Below, piece after piece: positions 52,471 through 62,290 of a stretch of DNA of 64,000 bases. The stretch covers positions 256,501 to 320,500 of the forward strand of contig JAXRKP010000169.1 of assembly GCA_037039925.1 (NCBI GenBank), written 5' to 3'. The DNA comes from Doris montereyensis. Lineage: Eukaryota > Mollusca > Gastropoda > Nudibranchia > Dorididae. The notes under the pieces are model-generated. The model made no database searches and was not told the origin of the DNA. It saw nothing but the letters and a program-made list of their open reading frames with translations. Made by a program: the position numbers and the translations under genes. The number at the start of each line of letters is the position of its first letter. The stretch's first letter is position 1.

Positions 52471-53869
52471 CGATAGGCTGCGGTAGGCTGCAATACGCTG
52501 TGATAAAGAGCTATAAGGAGCGATAAAGAGCGATAAAGAGCGATAAAGGGCGACAGGCTCCCATAAAAAGCGAAAGGCTGCGATAGGCTGCGATAAAGAG
52601 CGATAAAGCATAGGCGATAAAGGCATGCGATAGGCGCGATAAAGAGCGATAAAAGAGCGATAGGCAGCGATAAAGAGCGATAGCGCGATAGCGCGATAAA
52701 GAGCGATAAGAGCGTAGCGCGATAGGCTGCGATAAGAGCGATAGAGCGATAGCGCGATAAAGAGCGATAAAGAGCGATAAAGAGCGATAGGCTGCGATAG
52801 GCTGCGATAGTGGCTGCGATAGGCTGCGATAGGCTGCGATAAGGAGCGATAAGGAGCGATAAAGAGCGATAAAAAGCGATAAAAAGCGATGAGGGATAAA
52901 GAGCGATAGCCTCCGATAAAGAGCGATAGGCTGCGATAGGCTGCGATAAAGAGCGAGAGGCTGCGATAAAGAGCGATAGGCTGCGATAAAGAGCGATAGG
53001 CTGCGATAAAGAGCGATAAAGAGCGATAAAGAGCGGTAGGCTGCGATAGAGCTGCGATAGGCTGCGATAAGGCTGCGGTAGACTGCGATAGGCTGCGGTA
53101 GGCTGCGATAGAGCTGCGATAAGGCTGCGATAAAGAGCGATAAGGAGCGATAAAAAGCGGTAAAGAGCGATAAAGCCTCCGATAAAGAGCGATAAAGAGC
53201 TGATGATAGGCTGCGATAAGGCTGCGATAGGCTGCGATAAAGAGCGATAAAGAGCGATAAAGCCTGCGATAAACAGCGATAGGCTGCGATAAAGAGCAAT
53301 AGGCTGCGATAAAGAGCGATAAAGAGCGATAAAGAGCGAAAAAAAAGCGATAAAAAGCGATAAAGAGCGATAAAGAACGATAAAGAACGATAAAGAGCGA
53401 TAAAAGCGATAACGAGCGATAACGAGCGATAGGCTGCGATGAAGAACGATAAAGAGCGATAAAGAGCGATAGGCTGCGATAGACTGCGATAGGCTGCGAT
53501 AGGCTGTGATAAAGAGCGATAAGGAGCGATAAAGAGCGATAAAGAACGATAAAAGCGGTAAAGAGCGATAAAGAGCGATTAAAAAGCGATAAAAAGTGAT
53601 AAAGAGCGATCAAGAGCGATGAAGAGCGATAAAGAGCGATAAAGAACGATAGGCTGCGATAGGCTGCAATAGGCTGCGGTAGACTGCGATAGGCTGCGGT
53701 AGGCTGCGATAGGCTGCGACAGGCTGTGATAAAGAGCGATAAGGAGCGATAAAGAGCGATAACGAGCGATAAAGAGCGATAGGCTGCGATAAAGAGCGAT
53801 AGGCTGTGATAGACTGCGATTGGCTGTGATAAAGAGCGATAAGCCTGCGAAAGGCTGCGATACGCTGTG

Positions 53870-55560
53870 ATAAAGAGCGATGGTGATAAAGGAAGCGATA
53901 AAGAGCGATAAAGAGCGACAAAAAGCGATAAAGAGCTATAAAGAGTGATAAAGTGATACAGAACCATAAGGCGATAAAGAGCGATAAAGAATAAAAAAGA
54001 GCGATAAAAAGGCGATACAGAGCGATAAAGAGCATAAAGAGCGATAGGCTGTGATCAAGAGCGATAGGCTACGATAGGCTGTGATAGGCTGCGATAGGCT
54101 GCGATAGCCTGCGATAGGAAGTAATAGCGAGCCATAGGGTGATAGGGAGCGATGGGGGCGATAGGGAGCGATAAGCAGCCATAGGCGGCCATAGGCAGCC
54201 ATGGGCTGCGATAAAGAGCGATAGGCTGCGATAGGGTGCAAGAGGGTGCGATAGGGTGCGATAGGGTGCGACAGGGTGCGATAGGGTGCGATAGGCGGCG
54301 ATAGGGTGCGATAGGCTGCGATAGGCTGCGATACGCTGCAATAGGTTGCAATACGTTGTGATAGGTTGCGATAGGTTGCGATAGGCACGATAGGCTGCGA
54401 TAGGATGCGAAAGGCTGCGGAAGGCTGCGATAGGCTGCGATAAAGAGCAATAGGCTGCGATAAAGAGCGATAAAGAGCGATAAAGAGCGAAAACGCGCGA
54501 AAAAGAGCGATAAAAGCGATAAAGAGCGATAAAGAGCGATAAAGAGCGATAAAAAGCGATAAAGTGATAAAGAGCGATAAAGCACGATAGGCTGCGAAAG
54601 GCGGCGATAGTCTGCGATAAAGAGCGATAAAGCTGTAATAAAGAGCGATAAAGAGCGATAAAGAGCGATAAAGAGCGATAAAGTGTGATAAAGAGCGATA
54701 AAGAGCGAAAAGGCTACGATAGGCTGCGATAAAGAGCGATAAAGAGCGATAAAGAGTGATAAAGAGCGATAAAGAGCGATAAAGAGCGATAAGCTGCGAT
54801 AAAAAGTGATAGGCTGCGATAAAGAGCGATAAATAGCGATAAAGAGCGATAAAGAGCGATAAAAAGCGATAGGCTGCGATAAAGCTGCGATAAAGACGCG
54901 ATAAAAAGCGAAAAAGGCTGCGACAAAGCTGCGATAAAGCGATAAAAAGGCTGATAAAATGTGATAAAGAGCGATACAGTGCGATAAAAAAAGCGATAAA
55001 AAGCGATAAAAGAGCGATAAAGAACGATAGAGCTGCGATAGGCTGCGATAGAGCGATAAAAGAGCGATAAAAAAGCGATAAAGAGCGATAAAAGAGCGAT
55101 AGGCTGCGATTAAGAGCGATAAAAGAGCGATAAAGAGCGATAAAGAGCGATAAAGAAGTGATAAAGAGCGATAAAGAGCGATCAAGCGATAAAGAGCGAT
55201 CCAAATAGCGATAAAGAACGATAAAGAGCGATAAAGAGCGATAAATAACGATAAAGAGTGGTAGGCTGCGATAGGCTGCGATAGGCTGCGATAGACTGCG
55301 ATAAGCTGCGGTAGGCTGCGATAGGCTGCGATAGGCTGTGATAAAGAGCGATAAGGAGCGATAAAAAGCGATAACGAGCGATAAAAAGCGATAGGCTCCG
55401 ATAAAAAGTGATAGGCTGCGATAAAGCTGCGATAAAGCTGCGATAAAAAGCGATAAAGAGCGATAGCCTGCGATAAACAGCGATAGGCTGCGATAAAGAG
55501 CAATAGGCTGCGATAAAGAGCGATATAGAGCGATAAAGAGCGATCAAGCGAGATCAAGAG
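53870..55560 (+). repeat. Triplicated HOR segment, copy 3
   Basis: This copy lies 33.31-33.34 kb from copy 1. It retains the private GTAATAGCGAGCC element (about 54120; copy 1 about 20783), GATCAAGAGC, GATAGGCTAC, CATGGGCTGC, AATACGTTGT, GCGAAAACGC (about 54487) and GATATAGAGC (about 55522). Its first half, including the C cassette at 54115-54430, is close to copy 1. Indels increase after about 54540. Confidence 0.82.
54115..54430 (+). repeat. C-type cassette 10
   Basis: The same order as 20785-21065: CATAGGGTGA-type start, GATAGGGAGC, CATAGGCGGC/CATAGGCAGC, CATGGGCTGC, A, B, a GATAGGGTGC run with GACAGGGTGC, GATAGGCGGC, GATAGGGTGC, B, AATAGGTTGC, AATACGTTGT, GATAGGTTGC. Confidence 0.85.
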
Positions 55561-55879
55561 TGATAAAGAGCGATAAAGAACGATAAAGAACGATAAAGAG
55601 CGATAAAAGCGATAAAGAGCGATACAAAGCGATAAACAGCGATAAAGAGCGATAAAGAGCGATAAAAGCGATAAAGAGCGATAAAAGCGATAATAGCTAA
55701 AAGTGATAAAGAGTGATAAATAGCGATAAAGAGCGATAAAGAGCGATAAAGAGCGATAAGAGCGATAAAGAGCGATAAAAAGCGATTCTGCGATAGGCTG
55801 CGATAGGCTGCGATAAAGCGCGATACGCTGTGATAAAGAGCGATAAAAGAACGATAAAGAGCGATAAAGAGCGATAAAG

Positions 55880-57400
55880 CCATAGGAGCCAAAGCGATAA
55901 AAAGCGAAAAAGATGGATGGAAGCTGATAGTAAGCGATAAAAGCGGTAGAAACTGTAGGGAACTGATAGGCTGCGATAGGCTGCGAATAGGCTGCGAAGA
56001 CTGTTCGATAGGCTGCGGTAGGGTGCGAAATGGTTCGAAGGCTGTGCTCGAAAGCAATTGAAGAGCGGTTTAAAGCGGTCTAGAGCGATAGGCTGCGATA
56101 AACAGCGATAGGGTGCAATAAAGAGCAATAGACTGCGATAAGAGCGATAAAATAACGAGCGAAAAGCGATAGGCAAGAGCCATAAACAGCCATGGGCAGC
56201 GATAGACAGCCATAGGAAGCCATAGGCAGCCATAGGCAGCCATAGGCAGCGATGAAGCAGCCATAAAGCAGCCATAAACAGCGATAAAGAGCCATAGGCT
56301 GCGATAGACTGCGATAAGCTGCGATAGCCTGCGATAAAGAGCGATAAGGCGGCCATAAAGGCGATAGGCTGTGATAAAGAGCTATAGGCCTCGATAGGCT
56401 GCGATAGGCTGCGATAGGCTGCGATAGCCTGCGATAGGCTCCGATAAAGAGCGATAAAGAGCGATAAAAGCAATAAAAGAGCGATAAAGGGCGATAAAGA
56501 AAAGCGATAAGGCGATAAGCGATAAAGAGCCATAAAGAGCGATAAAAGCCATAGGCTGCGATAAACAGCAATAGGGAGCGATAGGAAGCTGTATGTAGGG
56601 TGCAATAGGGTGGTTAAAGCGGATAAAATGGATGGAAGCTGATAGGGTGCTGATAAAAGGCGATAGGGTGCAATAGGCTGCGAGGAGGCTGTATAAAAGC
56701 AGTTCCATGCGAAAGGCTGCAAAAGGCTGCGATACACTGTGAAACGGTTCAATAGGCTGCGATAAAGAGCGATAGAGCGATAAAGAGCGAAGACGGTCTA
56801 AATAGGCAGCGATAAAAGCGATAAAGAGCAATAGGGAGCGATAAGAGCGATAAAAAAGAACGATAAAAAGCGATAAAAGCGATAAAAGCCATAAAAAGCG
56901 ATAAAGAGCGATAGGCTGCGATAGCCAGCGATAAAGAGCGATAGGCGGCGATAAAGAGTGATAAAGAGCGATAGGCTGCGATAGGCTGCGATAGGCTGCG
57001 ATAGGCTGCGATAGACTGCGATAGGCTGCGATAAGAGCGATAGGATGCGATAGGCTGCGATAGGCTGTGATAAAGAGCGATAAAGGAGCGATAAAGAGCG
57101 ATAGAATAGGCTGCGATAAAGAGCGATAAGGTGCGATAAAGAGGATAAAGAGCGATAAAAGCTATAAAAGAGCGATAAAGAGCAATAAAGAGTGATAAAA
57201 AAGCTGATAAAGCGATAAAAAGCGGTAAAGAAACTGATAAAAAAGCTGTATAAAAGCGGTAGAAAGCGATAAATAAGCGATAGAGAGCGATAAAAAGCGG
57301 TAAAGAGCGATAAAAATGGATAAAGGGCGATAAAAGGGGATAAAGGGTTAAAGAGGGATAAAGGCGTTAAATGGGCTGATAAAGCGAACGATAAAGAGCG
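55880..57400 (+). repeat. Most diverged stretch of the array
   Basis: GATA words become sparse and the 10-bp period is hard to follow. Distinctive words are GATGGATGGAAGCTGATAG (near 55913, and again near 56625 with AATGG at the start), AGCGGTTTAA with GCGGTCTAGAG (56060-56090), GGTTCGAAGG (56034), AAACGGTTCAATAGG (about 56741), and AGCGGTA with AACTGATA units (57210-57300). About 78 bp around 56010-56086 lack any GATA. Small C patches lie at 56190-56300. It is still visibly related to the satellite and contains no recognisable gene. Confidence 0.75.
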
Positions 57401-59355
57401 ATAAAGAGAAAGACAAAGAGCGATAAAGAGCGATAAGCTGCGATAGCGCCGAAGGCTGCTAGACTGATAGGCAGCAATAGGCTGCGATAGGCTGCGATAG
57501 GCTGCGATAGGCAATAATAAAGCTCGAAAAGGCTGATAAAGTGCGATAAGGAGCGATAAAGAGCGATAAAAGGCGATAGAGCGATAAGAAGTGATAAAAA
57601 GCGATTAAAGAGCGATAAGAGCGATAAAGAGCGATAAAGAGCGATAAAGAGCGATAAAGAGCGATAAAAGTGATAAAAGAGCGATCCAAGAGCGATCAAG
57701 AGCGATAAACGAGTGATAAAGAACGATAAAAAGCGATAAGAGCGATAAAGAGCGATAATGAGCCACAAAGAGCGATAAAGAGCGATAAGGAGCGATAAGA
57801 GCGATGAGCTGATAAAGCGATAAAGCGATAAAGAACGATAAAGAGCGATAAAGCGCGATAAAGGCGATAAAGAGCGATAAAGAGCGATAAAAGAGCGATA
57901 AAGAGCGATAAAAGGCGATAAAGAGCGATAAAGAGCGATAGGCTGCGATGAGCGGCGGTAGGCTGCGATACGCTGCAGTGACTGCGATAGACTGCGATAG
58001 GCTGTGATAAAAGGCGATAGGAGCGATAAAAAAGCGATAAAAAGCGATACAGAGCGATGGGCTCAATAAAAGAGCGATAGACTCGATGAGAGCGATAGGC
58101 TGCGATAGGCTGCGATGAGCTGCGATGGTACGATAGGTTGCGATAAAGAGCGATAAAGAGCGATAAAAAGAGCGATAAAGAGCGATAAAGAGCGACAGGC
58201 TGCGATAAAGAGCGAAAGCTGCAATAGGCTGCGATAAAGAGCGATAAAGAGCGATAAAGAGCGATAAAGAGCGATAAAGAGCGATAGGCTGCGATAAAGA
58301 GCGATAGGCTACGATAAAGAGCGATAAAGCTGCGATAAAGAGCGATAAAGAGCGATAAAAAGCGATAAAGAGCGACAAAGAGCGATAAAGAGCGATAAAG
58401 AGCGATAAAGAGCGATAAAGAGCGATAAAGAGTCGATGAAAGAGCGATGAAGAAGAGCGATAAAGAGCGATAAAGAGCGATAAAGAGCGATAAAGAGCGA
58501 TAAAGAGCGATAAGAGCGTAAACAGCGATAAAGAGCGATAAAGAGCGATAAAGAGCGATAAAGAGCGATAAGAGCGATAAGGCGATAAAAGGCGATAGCG
58601 ATAGGCCATAGGCGATAGGGCGATAGGCGATAGGCTGCGATAAAGAGCGATCAGGAGCGATAAAGAGCGATAAAGAGCGATAGAGCTGCGATAAAGACTG
58701 CGATAGGCTGCGATAGGCGTGATAAACAGCGATAAGGAGCGATAAAAGCGATACGAGCGATAAAGAGCGATAGGCTGCGATGAAGAGCGATAGGCTGCGA
58801 TAGGCTGCGATAGGCTGCGATAAAGAGCGATAAAGAGCGATAGGCGGTACGCGATAGGCTCGATAGGCAATAGGCTGCGATAGGCGATAAGGAGCGATAA
58901 AGACGATAAAGAGCGATAAAGGCGAAGGCGATAAAGAGCGATAAAGAGCGCATAGGCTAAGACAAAAGCGATAAAGAGCGATAAAGAGCGATAAAGAGCG
59001 ATAAAGAGCGATAGGCTGATAAAGAGCGATAGGCTGCGATAAAGAGCGATAGGCTGCGATAAAGAGCGATAGGCTGCGATAAAGAGCGATAAAGAGCGAT
59101 AAAGAGCGATAGGCAGCGATGGGCTGCGATAGGCTGCGATAGGCTGCGATAGACTGCGATAGGCTGCGATAGGCTGCGATAGGCTGCGATAGGCTGCGAT
59201 AAAGAGCGATAAGCAGCGATAAAGAGCGATAAAGAGCGATAGGCTGCGATAAAGAGCGATAGGCTGCGATAAAGAGCGATAGGCTGCGATAAAGAGCGAT
59301 AGGCTGCGATAACGAGCGATAGGCTGCGATAAAGAGCGATAAAGAGCGATAAAGA
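57400..59355 (+). repeat. A/B array with local 7-bp unit patch
   Basis: Type A runs and A/B alternation with scattered indels. Around 58570-58640 the units shrink to about 7 bp (GATAGGC repeated). From about 59000 to 59340 A and B monomers alternate almost one-for-one in good phase. Nothing else is visible. Confidence 0.8.
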
Positions 59356-60300
59356 GCATAAAGAGCGATAGGCTGTGATAGAGAGCTATAGCCTCAATAG
59401 GCTGTGATAGGCTGCGATAGGCTGCGATAGCCTGCGACAGGCTGCGATAGGCTGCGATAGGCAGCGATAGGAAGCAATAGGGAGCCACAGGGAGCGATAG
59501 GGAGCGATAGGGAGCGATAAGCAGCCATAGGCAGCCATAGGCAGCCATAGCTGCGATAAAGAGCAATAGGCTGCGATAGGGTGCAAGAGGGTGCGATAGG
59601 GTGCGATAGGGTGCGATAGGGTGCGACAGGGTGCGATAGGGTGCGATAGGCGGCGATAGGGTGCAATAGGCTGCGATAGGCTGCGAAAGGCGGTGATAGC
59701 ATGCGAAAGGCTGCGAAAGGCTGCGATACACTGTGATAAAGAGCAATAGGCTGCGATAAAGAGCGATAAAGAGCGATAAAGAGCGAAAAAGCGTGAAAAA
59801 GAGCGATAAAAGCGATAAAGAGCGATAAAGAGTGATAAAGAGCGATAAAGAACGATAAAAAGCGATAAAGAGCGATAAAAAGCCATGAAAAGCGATAAAG
59901 AGCGATAAAAAGCGATAAAGAGCGATAAAGAGCGATGAACAGCGATGAAGAGCGATAAGGAGCGATAAAGAGTGATAAAGAGCGATAGGCCGCGATAGGC
60001 TGCGATAGACTTCGATAGGCTGCGATAGACTGCGATAGGCTGCGATAAGCTGCGATAGGCTGCGATAGGCTGCGATAGGCTGTGATAAAGAGCGATAAGG
60101 AGCGATAAAGAGCGAAAGACTGCGATAGGCTGCGATAAAGAGCAATAAAGAGCGATAAAGAGCGATAAAGAGCGATAAAGAGCGATAGGCTGCGACAAAG
60201 GGCGATAGGCTGCGATAAAGAGCGATAAAGTGCGATAAAGAGCGATAAAGAGCGATAAAGAGCGATAAAGAGCGATAAAGAGCGATAAAGAGCGATAAGA
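59355..60300 (+). repeat. Copy of 23.03-23.96 kb
   Basis: The offset is steady at 36.33-36.35 kb: GGAAGCAATA at 23143/59470, ATACACTGTG at 23402/59728 and GACAAAGGGC at 23848/60194. It includes a full C cassette (59460-59715). The right part also matches 28780-29290, the neighbouring paralogue, so three related copies exist. Confidence 0.82.
59460..59715 (+). repeat. C-type cassette 11
   Basis: GATAGGCAGC, GATAGGAAGC, AATAGGGAGC, CACAGGGAGC, GATAGGGAGC, GATAAGCAGC, CATAGGCAGC run, an A and a B unit, GATAGGGTGC run with GACAGGGTGC, GATAGGCGGC, GATAGGGTGC, B. It matches cassette 4 (23130-23370) unit by unit over most of its length. Confidence 0.85.
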
Positions 60301-60689
60301 GCGATAAAAAGCGATGAAGAGCGATAAGAGCGATAAAGAGCGATAAAGAGCGATAAAGAGCGATAGGCAGCGATCAAGAGCGATAGCCTGCGATAGGCTG
60401 CGATAGGATGCGATAAAGCTGCGATAGCCTGCGATAAAGAGCGATAGCGAGCGATAAAGAGCGATAGGGAGCGATAAAGAGCGATAGAGAGCGATAAAGC
60501 AGCGATAAAGAGCGATAAGCAGCGATAGACAGCCGATAGGCTGCGATAAGAGCGATAGGCAGCGATAGGGTGCGATAGGCTGCGATAGGCTGCGATAGGC
60601 TGCGATAGGCTGCGATAGGGTGCGATAGGCGTGCGATAGAGCTGCGATAGGCTGCGATAGCGCGATGCGATAAAGGCTGCGATAAAGGT

Positions 60690-62290
60690 GCGATAAGGAG
60701 CGATAAAGAACGATAAAGAGCGATAAAGAACGATAAAAAGCTATAAAGAGCGATAAAGAGCAATAGAGAGCGATAGAAAGCGATAAAGAGCGATCAAGAG
60801 CGATCAAGAGCGACTCAGAGCGATAAGAGAGCGATAAAGAGCGATAGACTGCGAAAAGGCTGCGATAGGTTGCAGACTGCGATAGGCTGCGATAGGGCTG
60901 CGACAGGCTGTGATAAAGAGCGATAAGGAGCGATAAAAGCGATAAAGAGCGATAAAGAGCGATAGGCTCCGATAAAGAGCGACAGGCTGCGATAAGCTGC
61001 GATAGGCTGTGATAAAGAGCGATAAAGAGCGATCAAAAGCGATAAAGAGCGATGAGCTGCAAACAGCGATAGGCTGCGATAAAGAGCAATAGCTGCGATA
61101 AAGAGTGATAAAAGCGATAAAGAGCAAAAAGCGCGAAAAAGAGCGATAAAGAGCGATAAAAGAGCGATAAAGAGCGATAAAGAGCGATGAAGAGCGATGA
61201 AGAGCGATCGGCTGCGAAGACCGATCGGCTGCGAGACTTCGATAGGCTGCGATAGGCTGCGGTAGGCTGCGATAGGCTGAGATAGGCTACGGTAGGCTGC
61301 GAGGCCATGACGCTGTGATAAAGGAGCGATAAAGAGCGATAAAGAGCGATAAAGAGCGACAGGCTCCGATAAAGAGCGAAACGCGCTGCGAAAGGCTGCG
61401 ATAAAGAGCGATAAAGAGCAATAAAGAGCGATAAAGAGCGATAAAGAGCGCTAGGCTGCGATAACGAGTGATAGGCTGCGATAAAAAGAGATGAAGCTGC
61501 GATAAAGAGCGATAAAGTGTGATAAAGAGAGATAAAGAGTAATAAAGAGCGATAAAGAGCGATAAAAAGCGATAAAAAGCGATAAAGAGCGATCAAGAGT
61601 GATAAAGAGCGATAAAGAGCGATAAAGAGCGATAAAGAGCGATAGGCTCGATAGGCTGCGATAGGCTGCGATAGGCCTGCGGTAGGCTGCGATAGGCTGT
61701 GATAAAGAGCGATAAGGAGCGATAAAAAGCGATAACGAGATATAAGAGACCGATGAAGCTCCGATAAAGAGCGATAGGCTGTGATAGGCTGCGATAGGCT
61801 GCGATAAAGAGCGATAAAGAGCGATAAAAGCGCGATAAAGAGCGATAGGCTGCGATAAACAAAGCGTTAGGCTGCGATAAAGAGCAATAGGCTGCGATAA
61901 AGAGCGATAAACAGCGATAAAAAGCGATAAAGCGCGATAACGAGCGATAGGCTGCGATAAACAGCGTTAGGAGCGATAAAGAGTGATAGGCTGCGATAAA
62001 AAGCGATAAAGAGCGATAAAGAGCGATAAAGAACGGTAGGCTGAGCGTTCGAAAGCTGCGATAGGCTGCGATAGGGCTGCGATAGGCTGCGATAAAGAGC
62101 GATAAGAGCATAAAGAGCGATAGGATGATGATAGGCTTTGATAGGCTGTGATAGGCTGCGATAGGCTGCGATAGCCTGATAAAGATAGGCTGCGAAGAGC
62201 GATAGGGAAGGGATAGGGGAGCTATAGGGAGCGATAGGGAGCGATAGGGAACGATAAGTAGCCATAGGTTGCGAAAGGCTTTGAGGATAA
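60690..62290 (+). repeat. HOR segment, indel-rich paralogue of 31.46-33.06 kb
   Basis: The partner of 31460-33065 at 29.22-29.23 kb offset. The order of rare markers is the same, but single-base losses and gains are frequent (for example GGTTGCAGACTGC near 60868 and CGAGGCCATGACG near 61301). The length is nearly unchanged, so insertions and deletions almost cancel. Confidence 0.8.

Larger units (their letters stand above)
49240..53835 (+). repeat. Indel-rich array with shortened units
   Basis: This stretch has A and B monomers plus many compressed ones. Pure tracts occur too: B monomers at 51651-51735 and A monomers at about 51921-52010 (nine in a row). A damaged C cassette lies at 50690-51060. 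Short units joined as GATAGCGC or GATAGGC occur near 50800-50990, 52270-52430 and 52660-52760. HOR modules (GATAAGGAGC, GATAGGCTCC, GATAAACAGC, AATAGGCTGC) are recognisable at 52840-53300. Confidence 0.83.

Noticed and set aside
55880..57400. A decayed gene or mobile element in the diverged stretch
   Set aside because: No frame with non-repeat composition, no terminal repeat and no RNA-gene fold is recognisable, and satellite words persist throughout.
19490..62285. C cassettes as inserted transposons or promoters
   Set aside because: They consist of point-variant monomers of the same satellite in phase with their neighbours, with no terminal repeats, target duplications or coding frame.
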